Shown here: piece after piece, positions 1-8,792 of the stretch
Layout of the letters: every line of letters starts with the position of its first letter
Position numbering within the stretch: position 1 is the stretch's first letter
Program-made: the position numbers and the translations under genes
Notes under the pieces: model-generated
What the model was told of the DNA's origin: nothing
The model's input: only the letters and a program-made list of their open reading frames with translations
Databases searched by the model: none
Source of the DNA: an uncultured Acetatifactor sp.
GTDB lineage: Bacteria > Bacillota > Clostridia > Lachnospirales > Lachnospiraceae
Direction of reading: 5' to 3'
DNA length: 64,000 bases
Assembly: GCA_910578185.1 (NCBI GenBank)
Contig: CAJTPN010000011.1
Span: 65,229-129,228 of the forward strand

Positions 1-107
1 CCAATTCCGCGTCGGCACAGCAAAGCGCCGCTACCAGCCAGGAATTGTCAGGACAGGCGGAAGTGCTCAAAAAACTTGTCAGCGGTTTCACCCTGAAAAG
101 AAAATAA
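1..107 (+). CDS. Methyl-accepting chemotaxis protein, C-terminal fragment
   Basis: The window opens inside a gene. The frame beginning at base 3 reads 34 residues to a TAA at 105-107, ending in SQELSGQAEVLKKLVSGF plus a basic tail. That is the usual ending of chemoreceptors, where the cytoplasmic helical hairpin finishes in a pattern like SAATSEELSGQAE..L..LV..F. The rest of the receptor lies outside the window, so its ligand domain and signalling hairpin cannot be seen. The assignment rests only on the tail. Confidence 0.75.
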   Translation, partial: NSASAQQSAATSQELSGQAEVLKKLVSGFTLKRK

Positions 108-178
108 ATCACAGTTCAGCCGCCTGTTCATACTGTTACAAAGATAAATATTATGCGCAGGAATATATCAAATTAACC

Positions 179-207
179 TTGCATTTTGTATAAACTGCGA
201 GTAAAAT
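179..207 (+). promoter_or_regulatory. Sigma-A-type promoter for the MFS transporter
   Basis: TTGCAT (179-184), 17-bp spacer, TAAAAT (202-207), 67 bp upstream of the MFS start codon. Predicted by eye only. Confidence 0.5.
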
Positions 208-273
208 AATATGCGAAATCGTCAGGCAGGAAAAAGCCCTGGCGCATCACATAAAAGGAAATGAGGGTACAAC

Positions 274-1599
274 ATGAAAAACAACAAATGGATACGCGCC
301 GCCATTCCGGCGCTTCTGCTTCACTGCAGTATTGGTACGGTATACTGTTGGTCAATCTTCAGTCAGGAGATTGCCGAATACATCGGCTTCACCAAAGCCG
401 CTACCGAATGGGCATTTAGCTTTGCCATTTTCTTCCTGGGTATGTCTGCGGCTTTCCTGGGCAACGTGGTGGAGAAAGACATTCACAAGTCTTCTCTGAT
501 CGCCTCCATCTGCTTCGCCTGCGGTATGGCCGGCACCGGCTTTTTCATTTATTACGGCGGCACTCACAAGGGAAGCCTGATCTCCCTGATTGGTATCTAT
601 ATATGCTATGGCTTCATCATGGGTATCGGTCTGGGCACCGGATATCTGTCCCCTGTCAAGACCCTGATGCTTTGGTTTGAGGACAGAAAGGGACTTGCCA
701 CCGGACTTGCCGTGGCGGGATTTGGCGCCGCAAAGGCAATCGCAAGCCCCATTATGCAGGCATTGCTGGATAACTTGGGCGACGGCGGCATCTACAAAAT
801 GTTCCTGATCCTGGCTGTGGTATACTTTGTAATGATGTTTACAGGCCACTTACTGCTAAAGAAACCCGAAAGCTGGCATGAACCTCAAAAGGCCGAAAAG
901 GGCAAGAGCATGATGGACGTGATCAAGACCAGACCCATTGCCAATTACATCGGTATCTGGCTCATGTTCTACATCAATATCACCTGCGGACTGGCTCTCA
1001 TTTCTCAGGAAAAAATGATCGTAAAATGTATTGGTCTTGCCGAAATGGCCGGAATCATCTCCACCGTTTCCGCCATCTTCAACGCAGGTGGACGTCTTGG
1101 CTTCTCCGCCTGGGCTGACAAGATGAAAGACCGCAACACCATCTACAAGCTGATTTTCATCCTCTCCATTGTGTTTACAGGTGTGGTAATGCTGACAGGC
1201 GGCATCCGCAACGGGGACGGAAGCACCTTCCTGATCGTTCTGGTGCTGGGACTGATCTTTGTCGTAAACGCAGGCTACGGCGGCGGATTTTCCAACGTGC
1301 CCACGCTGCTTTCCGACCACTACGGCATGGGCAATATCAGCGCCATACATGGCCTGACCCTTTCCGCATGGGGTATTGCCGGACTGACAGGCAATCAGCT
1401 GGCAAACTGGATTGTAGATCATACCGGTAGCTTCCATATGGTACACAATGTACAAGTTAACCCTGAAGGATACCAAAACGTACTTTATGTCACCGGAGTG
1501 TTGTATGTAGTCGCCCTGTTGATCAGCATTCTGATGGTACATCCCATGAAAGAGAAAACTACCAAGCAGCAAAGCAAGAAAAAGGGGACTGTCGGTTAA
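274..1599 (+). CDS. MFS transporter, OxlT-like
   Basis: A 441-residue polytopic membrane protein of the major facilitator superfamily, from the group annotated as oxalate/formate antiporter-like or L-lactate MFS transporters. The N-terminus (ALLLHCSIGTVYCWSIFSQ) and the G-rich segments YGFIMGIGLGTGYLSP and VNAGYGGGFSNVPTLLSDHYG are typical of this group. About twelve hydrophobic segments are visible, ending in a lysine-rich cytoplasmic tail. The start is supported by a GAGGG ribosome site just upstream. It stands alone, with its own promoter and a strong terminator. The substrate is probably a small organic acid, but the sequence does not settle which. Confidence 0.8.
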   Translation: MKNNKWIRAAIPALLLHCSIGTVYCWSIFSQEIAEYIGFTKAATEWAFSFAIFFLGMSAAFLGNVVEKDIHKSSLIASICFACGMAGTGFFIYYGGTHKGSLISLIGIYICYGFIMGIGLGTGYLSPVKTLMLWFEDRKGLATGLAVAGFGAAKAIASPIMQALLDNLGDGGIYKMFLILAVVYFVMMFTGHLLLKKPESWHEPQKAEKGKSMMDVIKTRPIANYIGIWLMFYINITCGLALISQEKMIVKCIGLAEMAGIISTVSAIFNAGGRLGFSAWADKMKDRNTIYKLIFILSIVFTGVVMLTGGIRNGDGSTFLIVLVLGLIFVVNAGYGGGFSNVPTLLSDHYGMGNISAIHGLTLSAWGIAGLTGNQLANWIVDHTGSFHMVHNVQVNPEGYQNVLYVTGVLYVVALLISILMVHPMKEKTTKQQSKKKGTVG

Positions 1600-1633
1600 T
1601 ACCGATCTTTGCCCCTGATGTCTATAAAAAAAT

Positions 1634-1685
1634 CCCGTGGAAATTCAGGCTCTTGTAAGTCCCTGAATTTTCATGGGGTTATTTT
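1634..1685 (+). terminator. Rho-independent terminator after the MFS gene
   Basis: A 16-bp stem with G-U pairs (1634-1649 against 1662-1677) followed by a T-rich run. Confidence 0.8.
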
Positions 1686-1938
1686 ATACGACTCCATACC
1701 AATGAACAATGTGATTTGTTATTTTATTGATACAGAAACGGTATTTTAATAACTCCCAAGGGTATAGGTACAACGGATTTGTTCATACCGGAACAAGGAA
1801 GTTTGATAATTTTCCGTTTACAAGCGGGTATCTGCCAAAGACACTCATTATTATTTCAGGGTCCTCACGCGGCAGGCAAAATGACTGTGAGAGATCCATT
1901 TCGGAATCAAGGATCACAAGGCTTGAAAGGAGATCACA
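1686..1938. other. Intergenic stretch without a recognisable gene
   Basis: Together with the terminator this leaves 1600-1938 without a gene. A 71-codon frame runs through it to 1942, but it has no ribosome site and no family resemblance. The only clear signal is the AAAGGAG site serving the GNAT gene at 1939. Confidence 0.5.
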
Positions 1939-2493
1939 ATGATATTTGAAGATAAACAGATAACGTTGAAAGACGGCAGAACAGCCATCTTAAAAAGTCC
2001 CTGCGTTGAAGATGCGGACAAACTGCTGAATTACATAAAGAAATCGTGTGGTGAAACTGATTTTCTCACACGTTATCCCGAAGAATGGGAAATCACCGTT
2101 GAGCAGGAGGAAGCATGGGTAAACCGTCTGCGCTCTTCTCCCAATACCTTGGGAATCACCTGCTATATTGACAGTGAAATTGCGGGAAACTGCGAGATCA
2201 GCTTTAGAGGCGGAATGAAAACTTCACACCGGACGACCATTGCTATTGCAATTCTCAAAGACTACTGGAACCTTGGAATTGGCACTGCAATGTTTAAGGA
2301 ACTTATTGCTACAGCACAAAACCAAGGAGCTGAGATTATGGAGCTGGAATTCATAGAAGGTAATGATCGTGCACGGCATTTGTACGAGAAATTCGGATTC
2401 CGTCTTGTTTCTGAAAAGCCCAATGCATTCAAGCTTAAGGACGGTACTTATCTGAGTGAATTCTATATGCAGAAATATTTGTGTGAAATATAA
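1939..2493 (+). CDS. GNAT family N-acetyltransferase
   Basis: A 184-residue acetyltransferase of the GNAT fold, transferring acetyl from acetyl-CoA to an unknown amine. The signature region is clear: a beta strand AIAILKDYWNLGIGTAMFKEL carries the acetyl-CoA loop (an N-L-G-I-G-T version of the Q/RxxGxG/A motif), and EFIEGNDRARHLYEKFGF is the C-terminal motif with the usual N..A..LYEK.GF. The start is fixed by AAAGGAGATCACA immediately before ATG. It precedes the TerB operon but is separated from it by 260 bp and a promoter, so it is probably transcribed independently. Confidence 0.85.
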   Translation: MIFEDKQITLKDGRTAILKSPCVEDADKLLNYIKKSCGETDFLTRYPEEWEITVEQEEAWVNRLRSSPNTLGITCYIDSEIAGNCEISFRGGMKTSHRTTIAIAILKDYWNLGIGTAMFKELIATAQNQGAEIMELEFIEGNDRARHLYEKFGFRLVSEKPNAFKLKDGTYLSEFYMQKYLCEI

Positions 2494-2636
2494 GGCGAGG
2501 GAAGCGATAAAATCCTCTTGACGTTTCCGACACCGCAACCCTTTGTGTCAGCCGGACTTTTGAAAATACGGCGGCTCTGGGTGCCGGCAAAAATGGTTAT
2601 AAGCCGCAGACTCCCGAAAATCAAGGCAAAATATAA

Positions 2637-2665
2637 TTGTAATTGGGTTGCACAAGTGGTACAAT
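2637..2665 (+). promoter_or_regulatory. Promoter of the TerB/ATPase/helicase operon
   Basis: TTGTAA (2637-2642), 17-bp spacer, TACAAT (2660-2665), about 90 bp before the first gene of the operon. No clear operator was seen next to it. Confidence 0.5.
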
Positions 2666-2753
2666 AAAACCACATTCAAGGTGGGAAACAGCCAAATGGC
2701 GAAACCTGTCAAGTCGCCTATGACAGCGCAGGAAACCGGAGGACTGGCAGATT

Positions 2754-4610
2754 ATGGACAACTACAACAAGGAATATTCATCACTTCCAATACCAAAGCG
2801 TTCCAATACTCCCAACATCCGGGACACCGGGCCAAAAACCTCCCCTTGCCCTAAAAATGAATCTCCGGCAGAGTCATTTTATGAGATTGAATACGATGCC
2901 TGTCCCATGCCCGGCGTAGGAAAGTTCGTATTGAAGTCCAGGAAAATTGAAGCACGGGAAAGGGATGAGGTGCGGGAGCAATTTAATAAAATGCGGGACA
3001 TTGCCAGGGCTGACCGGGCTTTATACAACACCCGATATAGCCAAACCGGATTTTATGATAAACGGGCAAAGGAGGAGAACGCCAGAATTTTCTACAAACA
3101 GGGAATCTTTATGAAAGACTTCCGGGACGAATATCCCAATTCGGCAGCATTTTCTTCTTATTTTCCCAATTATCAGATGATGGGATATGAGCAGCTTCGG
3201 ACCTATTTCACTTGGCGGACCCATGTGCGCTGCGGCAATGTAGCAGATACTTCGCTGTCCTATGTTTTTTTATATGTATATGAATTGCTCAATAACATTG
3301 GCGTAGACACTCCGGAAGAGGGACTTGAAAAACTGATGTTTTTTTGGAATGCTTTCCGAAGCTATGATCAAACCATTGACAAATATGTTATTAACTGGCT
3401 GAAAGATTACCATATCTATTATCCGCTGCCTTGGACCTTCAAAGAATTTATTGTCCGCAACGGCCTCGGCACACATTATCCTAAATTGATGGCGCCCAAC
3501 GATCACTTTGACGCTTTGTGCTCCTTATCCAAATACGATATTCGAAAATCCCGTTTCTACAATGACGACACGGTCAACCTGATCCGGGACTGTTTTGAAT
3601 ATATACTTGGGAAGCTGGAAGAAGCCTTGCAGGCAAAAAATCTGTGTCTGGAACAATTCCTGCTGCAGCCCACCAGAAACATGACGCCTTGGGCTCCTTT
3701 TAAAGACGCGCTCTTTCATCAGGAGACCTGGCAGACGGACAGACAAGTAGTCTTTAACGAAAGAGAAATTTATACTTGTCACCGTAATGCCTGGATGTTT
3801 CGCAGCACAATCCCCACGGAAAGCGGAAAGCAGATGATGGGCTATGTGCTGAAACAGATGGAATCGGTTCTCAGGAAAGCCTTAAACTATAAATACAAGC
3901 TCTCCGCTAATTACAACGCCATCGGTTCCCCGGTTACGGAGCTCCTTCACCAGGCGGAAATTTCCCTGGAAAAACTGGTTACAAACGCCACCATGGACTT
4001 TTACCGGGAGGCCACAAAAACCGTTGTGCGGATTAACCCGGAAACCCTGACTAAAATCAGACAGGAAGCGCTGATAACACAGGAAAAATTAATTGTGCCG
4101 GAAAACAGCATTGCCAACGATATGGAGGGTAAACGGGAACCTGCTGCCGCACCGGTAAATCAAATGGTGTCCACCGACCAAGCAGCAGAGGCGCCATTTT
4201 TGTCAGTAAGCGGTAACGGACAATACGAATGGATACAGGAATCCTTCAGCGTAAACACAGAAGCGGCTTCAATTCCGGAAACATCCGCAGAGGCCTTACC
4301 GTCTCCCTGGGAGGAACTTCTTCAGGCCCTAAACAGCGTAGAACGTCAAGCCCTGGCAATCCTTTGGGAACACCAGCCTTTGGAAACCGGTGCTTCTCAA
4401 TCGGGTGAAACGCCTGAAACAGCCGTCATGCAATTTGCTCACCAGCAAAATATTATGCCTGAAATATTGATAGACGGCATCAATGAAAAATCCATAGATA
4501 TTGCGGGGGACAACCTGTTTGACGAAGAGTTTATTTTTTATGAAGACTATACAGAGCATGTAAAAGGGATGGTAGAACGGATATGGCAGCACAAGTACCC
4601 ACAAGAATAG
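2754..4610 (+). CDS. TerB_N/TerB_C domain protein
   Basis: A 618-residue soluble protein and first gene of a four-gene operon. The block around residues 140-190 (QLRTYFTWRTHVRCGNV, then TSLSYVFLYVYELLNNIG) matches the TerB_N domain, and the last 100 residues (LIDGINEKSIDIAGDN, then EDY..HVKGMVE) match TerB_C. The compact metal-binding TerB domain often found between the two is not evident; residues 440-520 look like a low-complexity linker. TerB-related proteins belong to the tellurite-resistance or Ter stress systems and recur in phage-defence loci. Here it most likely serves as a scaffold or sensor for the ATPase and helicase encoded after it, whose first gene it overlaps by 28 bp. The ATG at 2754 has only a weak upstream AGGAC/GGAGG region, so the exact start is moderately sure. 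Confidence 0.75.
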   Translation: MDNYNKEYSSLPIPKRSNTPNIRDTGPKTSPCPKNESPAESFYEIEYDACPMPGVGKFVLKSRKIEARERDEVREQFNKMRDIARADRALYNTRYSQTGFYDKRAKEENARIFYKQGIFMKDFRDEYPNSAAFSSYFPNYQMMGYEQLRTYFTWRTHVRCGNVADTSLSYVFLYVYELLNNIGVDTPEEGLEKLMFFWNAFRSYDQTIDKYVINWLKDYHIYYPLPWTFKEFIVRNGLGTHYPKLMAPNDHFDALCSLSKYDIRKSRFYNDDTVNLIRDCFEYILGKLEEALQAKNLCLEQFLLQPTRNMTPWAPFKDALFHQETWQTDRQVVFNEREIYTCHRNAWMFRSTIPTESGKQMMGYVLKQMESVLRKALNYKYKLSANYNAIGSPVTELLHQAEISLEKLVTNATMDFYREATKTVVRINPETLTKIRQEALITQEKLIVPENSIANDMEGKREPAAAPVNQMVSTDQAAEAPFLSVSGNGQYEWIQESFSVNTEAASIPETSAEALPSPWEELLQALNSVERQALAILWEHQPLETGASQSGETPETAVMQFAHQQNIMPEILIDGINEKSIDIAGDNLFDEEFIFYEDYTEHVKGMVERIWQHKYPQE

Positions 4611-5899
4611 CCAACATTTTAATCAATGCCTTAAAAGGGGGCGTGGTTCCCCGGGCGGGCCTGGAATATATCACCGTGGGCCGCACCCAGGAAATCTCAG
4701 CAATCCTCCACGATATTGAGATGATTCAGGAAGGCGGTGCTTCCTTTCGCTTTATTGTAGGCAAGTACGGAAGCGGCAAAAGCTTTCTGCTTCAGACAAT
4801 ACGAAATTACGCTACCGCCAAAGGTTTTGTGGTGGTGGACGCCGATTTGTCCCCGGAACGCCGCTTTGCCGGTACCAAGGGACAAGGTCTTGCAACCTAC
4901 AAAGAATTGATCAAAAACCTTTCCACCAAATCCAAGCCTGACGGCGGCGCCCTGCCGCTGATCCTGGAAAAGTGGATTTCCGGCATCCAGACCACCGTCA
5001 AAATGCAGTCCGCCGCAGAAGGGGAAGCCTTCGACGCTTTGGTCGAGCAGCAGATCTACGCAGTTGCCGGTTCTCTGGAGGGCATGGTGAACGGCTTTGA
5101 ATTTGCCAAAGCGGTGGTGCTCTACTGGAATGCTTACAAGCAGGACGACAGCGCCATGAAATCCAACGTCCTGAGATGGTTCCGGGGAGAATATCCCACG
5201 CGTAGGGAAGCAAAGGAAGACTTGGGGATTAACTTCATTGTCACGGACGAAACCTGGTACGATTTCCTGAAGCTTTTTGCTGCCTTTCTGGTAGGCGCAG
5301 GATATCAAGGTATGTTAGTCATCATTGATGAACTGGTAAACCTGTATAAGATACCAAACTCCATCACCAGGGCCAACAATTACGAAAAAATTCTCACCAT
5401 GTACAACGACGTACTTCAGGGAAAGGCCAGGCACATCGGCTTCCTGATGGGCGGCACTCCCCAGTGCATCGAGGATAAATATAAGGGAGTATTCAGCTAT
5501 GAAGCGCTGCGTTCCCGACTGGCGGAAGGGCATTTCTCCACGGCAGACACCAGGGACCTCTCCGCTCCCATCATCCGACTGCAAATGCTGAATCAGGAAG
5601 AAATGTATATCCTTGTGGAGAAACTACTGCAGATACATGCCCAACTTTACAATTACACCCCTTCTCTCACACAGGAAGATCTGTTATACTTCCTGACAGT
5701 GGAATACAATCGGGTAGGCGCCCAAACCCATATTACTCCGCGGGAAATCATACGTGACTTTATTGAACTAATCAATATACTGCACCAAAATCCTCATAAA
5801 ACCGTTTCGGAAATTCTGGGCGACAACAGCTTTGAAATGGCAAAAGGCGGAATCCCGGATGAAGTAATACCGGATGAATTCAAGGAATTTGAGCTATGA
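4583..5899 (+). CDS. BrxD-like (DUF2791) P-loop ATPase
   Basis: A 438-residue ATP-binding protein. Walker A is GKYGSGKS at residues 60-67 and Walker B is VIIDE at 246-250, followed by LVNLYK. The opening (IANILINALKGGVVPRAGLE...VGR..EI) is characteristic of the DUF2791/BREX ATP-binding family, which includes BrxD of type 2 BREX (Pgl-like) systems. It overlaps the TerB_N gene by 28 bp and the following GNAT gene by 4 bp (ATGA), indicating translational coupling. In BREX type 2, BrxD travels with the Lhr-like helicase BrxHI, as it does here. No PglX methylase, PglZ or PglW/Y gene is present nearby, so this is not a full BREX locus. The function in this setting is inferred. Confidence 0.75.
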   Translation: MAAQVPTRIANILINALKGGVVPRAGLEYITVGRTQEISAILHDIEMIQEGGASFRFIVGKYGSGKSFLLQTIRNYATAKGFVVVDADLSPERRFAGTKGQGLATYKELIKNLSTKSKPDGGALPLILEKWISGIQTTVKMQSAAEGEAFDALVEQQIYAVAGSLEGMVNGFEFAKAVVLYWNAYKQDDSAMKSNVLRWFRGEYPTRREAKEDLGINFIVTDETWYDFLKLFAAFLVGAGYQGMLVIIDELVNLYKIPNSITRANNYEKILTMYNDVLQGKARHIGFLMGGTPQCIEDKYKGVFSYEALRSRLAEGHFSTADTRDLSAPIIRLQMLNQEEMYILVEKLLQIHAQLYNYTPSLTQEDLLYFLTVEYNRVGAQTHITPREIIRDFIELINILHQNPHKTVSEILGDNSFEMAKGGIPDEVIPDEFKEFEL

Positions 5900-6330
5900 G
5901 CACGGATATTTCCTGTAAAATATACCGGAATGGACTGCCTGAGGACGCCAGAAAGATCAGAGACACCGTTTTCAAAAAAGAACAGGGATTTCAAAATGAA
6001 TTTGACGATACGGACGAAATAGCGGCACATATTGTATTATACGGCAAAGCCGGAACTCCTATTGCCGTCTGCAGGGTATTTCCGTCCGAAAATCCTGAGA
6101 CTTATATCATAGGCCGACTGGCAGTGAAAAAAGAATACCGGGGACAGCACATAGGTTCCGCTGTGCTAGGCGCCGCTGAACAATACATCAAAGAGCAGCA
6201 CGGCAAAAAAGCCGCCCTCCATGCACAATGTCAAGCCGGCGCATTTTATCGCAGTCTTGGATATCAGGAATACGGTGAAATCCAGGACGATGAAGGCTGT
6301 CCCCATATTTGGATGAAAAAGCTCCTGTAA
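5896..6330 (+). CDS. GNAT acetyltransferase (ElaA-like) inside the TerB/ATPase/helicase operon
   Basis: A 144-residue GNAT acetyltransferase whose start overlaps the ATPase stop by 4 bp. It shows strand IIGRLAVKKEYRGQHIGSAVL with the acetyl-CoA loop R-G-Q-H-I-G, and a C-terminal AGAFYRSLGYQEYG motif. The N-terminal part (R..VF..EQGF) and the overall length resemble ElaA/YjcF-type GNATs. Its place between ATPase and helicase could mean a working part of the system or a passenger inserted at a gene boundary; the dispersed repeat right behind it makes later rearrangement plausible. Confidence 0.8.
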   Translation: MSTDISCKIYRNGLPEDARKIRDTVFKKEQGFQNEFDDTDEIAAHIVLYGKAGTPIAVCRVFPSENPETYIIGRLAVKKEYRGQHIGSAVLGAAEQYIKEQHGKKAALHAQCQAGAFYRSLGYQEYGEIQDDEGCPHIWMKKLL

Positions 6331-6355
6331 AATTGGTAACAGTTCTCAGGACAAT

Positions 6356-6418
6356 CTCGCGGCATTTGCCGAATGCTCGCGTAAGCGCCAAACTTGGCTC
6401 ATTGCTCGCGGGAATAAA
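6356..6418 (+). repeat. Dispersed intergenic repeat, copy A
   Basis: These 63 bp match 25791-25853 at about 54 positions by manual alignment, and share a shorter core with 54811-54870 on the other strand. The copy fills most of the 110 bp between the GNAT and helicase genes. It is GC-rich and contains short self-complementary stretches, like REP/BIME or MITE-type elements. Confidence 0.75.
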
Positions 6419-6440
6419 GGCTTACGGAAATGAGGTAAAA

Positions 6441-8648
6441 ATGGACGTATTTAACAGGCTAGCGCCATTTATACAGGACTTTATCTACAATAACAACTGG
6501 GAGGAACTGCGCGGCAATCAAGTAGCTGCCTGCGAAGTGATCTTTGACAGCGACGACAATCTTCTGCTCTCTTCCGGAACGGCATCAGGCAAAACGGAAG
6601 CTGCTTTCCTGCCTGTCTTAACCGACATTTACAATAACCCTTCCTCTTCCGTGGCGGTAATCTATATCTCACCGCTGAAGGCATTGATCAACGACCAGTT
6701 TATACGGCTGGAACAGCTGCTTTTGGATTCCAATATTCCCGTCACCAAATGGCATGGGGACGCCTCTGTCACCAAAAAAAACAAACTGATCAAGAACCCG
6801 GAGGGCATTCTGCAGATCACTCCTGAATCTCTGGAAAGTCTCCTTACAAACAAACGCGGTGCCTGCCTGAATATGTTCTCGGACTTGCGTTATATTATTA
6901 TCGATGAAGTACATTCCTTCATGCGGGATGTTCGGGGTCTGCAGCTTTTGTGCGTTTTGGAACGCCTAAAGGCTCTTACCGGTGTAAATCCCCGCAGAAT
7001 CGGCTTATCCGCCACCTTAGGCGATATGTCCCTGGCAAAACAATGGCTGAACACTGGAACCGGAAGGGAATGCGCCGCTCCTGTTTCTGAGGAAGGAAAA
7101 AAACGTGTCAGACTGCACATTGAAAGATTCGTAAATTATGCGGACAAACGGGATCTTACGGAGAGAAATGCCAGCTACAATGTAGAACGTACCGATTCCG
7201 GCGGCGATATCGGAGACAGGGAACATTACGAATACCTGTTTCAACATACCCTGGACCGCAAAACCATTATCTTTGCCAACAGCCGGGAAGAAATTGAGCT
7301 GATCATGGCTCATTTACGTGTAATTGCACTGAAGCACAAGGCGCCCGATGTCTATCGCGTCCATCACGGAAACGTGTCGGCCCTGCTGCGCGAAAACACG
7401 GAAGAAGAAATGAAATCTGAGGATGAAAAGATCGTAACCGGCGCAACCGTGACTCTGGAACTGGGCATTGATATCGGTTCCCTTGATCAGGCCGTACAGG
7501 TTGGCGCACCATTAAACGTATCCAGCTTTGCCCAGCGCCTGGGACGATGCGGCCGCCGAGGCCAGGTTCCACAGCTGCTTTTTACCTTTGTGGAAAGCCT
7601 TAAAATCAACTCCTCCGATATCCTTGGCCCTATCAACTGGAACTTCATACGAACCATAGCCATTATAGAGCTTTACCTGAAGGATCACTGGATTGAGCCA
7701 ATTCCGCCCCTGCGCCACGCCTACAATCTCTTATATCATCAGACTATGAGCTGTCTGAAAAGTAACGGTGAAATGTCTCCTGCAGCATTGGCCGGAAACA
7801 TCTTGAGCCTGGAGAGTTTCCGCGCAATTCCCAGGGAAGATTACAAATACCTGCTGAATTACCTGATTCAAATCAATCAGCTGGAGCGCACGGAAAACGG
7901 CGGTTTGGTCATCGGAAGAGCCGGGGAAAAGATCGTAAACAGCCACAAATTCCTTACGGTATTTCTGGCACCGGAATACCTTTTGGTCAAGGATGAAAAT
8001 CGCACCATCGGTACGGTGGATAAGGTTTATCCCGTGGGCGTGCGTTTTTCACTGGCAGGCATGTCCTGGGAAACCGTAGAAGTAAACGAAAAATCCAAGG
8101 TTCTCTTTGTAAAACATGTCCCCGGCATCTCCATTGTAGATTGGGATGTGGATTTTGAGGCGGAACTTCACACTGTACTTGTGCGCAAAATGCGCAGCGT
8201 ATTACAGGAAAATCAGCCTTTTCCCTATTTGAGCAGCCGCTGTACTGAACGCCTGGAGGAAATTCGATATATCACCCGCAACAGCGGTATTTTAGAGCAC
8301 CTTGTGACCGCCCTGTCGGACAAAAAATACGCCGTTTTTCCCTGGATTGGGACAAGGCAGCTGCTGACGCTTCATTACACCCTCCTGCAGCAGGGAATCA
8401 AGAGCAAGATACCATGGAACATCAGCGTTTATCTGGAAATAATCTACAGCGGCAGCAAAGAAGAACTGGAAGACGTCATTGCAAATATCCTTTCTTCCGA
8501 TATTGACCTGTATCAGCTGCCACTGCCTGATAAAATCCAGATTAACGGGAAATACAATGAATTTATCCCGCCAAATCTGCTGCGAAAGCAGTTTATAGAA
8601 GATTACCTTGACTTTGAAGGGTTGAAAAATGATATGGCCGCAGAATGA
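6441..8648 (+). CDS. Lhr/BrxHI-like DEVH-box helicase
   Basis: A 735-residue superfamily 2 helicase. Motif I is SGTASGKTEA near residue 45-54, motif II is DEVH at 155-158 followed by SFMRDVRGLQL, motif III is the SAT of LSATLGD, and motif VI is QRLGRCGRRGQ. The DEVHSF..D.RG pattern and the long C-terminal region are those of Lhr-type helicases, which include BrxHI of type 2 BREX. The frame stays open 44 codons further upstream to an ATG inside the GNAT gene, but that extension is encoded largely by the dispersed repeat. The ATG at 6441 has a GAGG site 7 nt upstream and starts at conserved-looking sequence, so it is chosen. It probably works with the TerB and ATPase proteins on nucleic acid. 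Confidence 0.8.
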   Translation: MDVFNRLAPFIQDFIYNNNWEELRGNQVAACEVIFDSDDNLLLSSGTASGKTEAAFLPVLTDIYNNPSSSVAVIYISPLKALINDQFIRLEQLLLDSNIPVTKWHGDASVTKKNKLIKNPEGILQITPESLESLLTNKRGACLNMFSDLRYIIIDEVHSFMRDVRGLQLLCVLERLKALTGVNPRRIGLSATLGDMSLAKQWLNTGTGRECAAPVSEEGKKRVRLHIERFVNYADKRDLTERNASYNVERTDSGGDIGDREHYEYLFQHTLDRKTIIFANSREEIELIMAHLRVIALKHKAPDVYRVHHGNVSALLRENTEEEMKSEDEKIVTGATVTLELGIDIGSLDQAVQVGAPLNVSSFAQRLGRCGRRGQVPQLLFTFVESLKINSSDILGPINWNFIRTIAIIELYLKDHWIEPIPPLRHAYNLLYHQTMSCLKSNGEMSPAALAGNILSLESFRAIPREDYKYLLNYLIQINQLERTENGGLVIGRAGEKIVNSHKFLTVFLAPEYLLVKDENRTIGTVDKVYPVGVRFSLAGMSWETVEVNEKSKVLFVKHVPGISIVDWDVDFEAELHTVLVRKMRSVLQENQPFPYLSSRCTERLEEIRYITRNSGILEHLVTALSDKKYAVFPWIGTRQLLTLHYTLLQQGIKSKIPWNISVYLEIIYSGSKEELEDVIANILSSDIDLYQLPLPDKIQINGKYNEFIPPNLLRKQFIEDYLDFEGLKNDMAAE

Positions 8649-8730
8649 CACTCCTGTTAGCCCATGTTTCAATACCCCATATGGCCCTTTTGCATGTGTG
8701 GCGCTTGCTTTGTGACAACATCAAATGCAA

Positions 8731-8777
8731 AATTTAAGTCCATGTCCTTCACCAAAACGTATAGGACATGGACTTAG
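8731..8777. repeat. Hairpin element, left border of the restriction-modification module
   Basis: Identical over 47 bp to 10637-10683 and in the same orientation. It contains a perfect 14-bp inverted repeat (arms taagtccatgtcct and its complement) around a 14-nt loop. It lies 80 bp after the helicase stop, so it may also act as a terminator, although a long T-run is missing. Confidence 0.85.
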
Positions 8778-8792
8778 GAATATGATTGTTTG

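Noticed and set aside
1727..1942. 71-codon frame before the GNAT gene
   Set aside because: No ribosome site, no family resemblance, and it overlaps the GNAT start region.
6309..6440. 44-residue N-terminal extension of the helicase
   Set aside because: Its DNA is mostly the dispersed repeat, it starts inside the GNAT gene, and the ATG at 6441 has a better ribosome site.
2754..8648. A complete BREX or DISARM locus
   Set aside because: No PglX-type methylase, PglZ phosphatase, PglW/Y or DrmABC genes are present in or near the operon.
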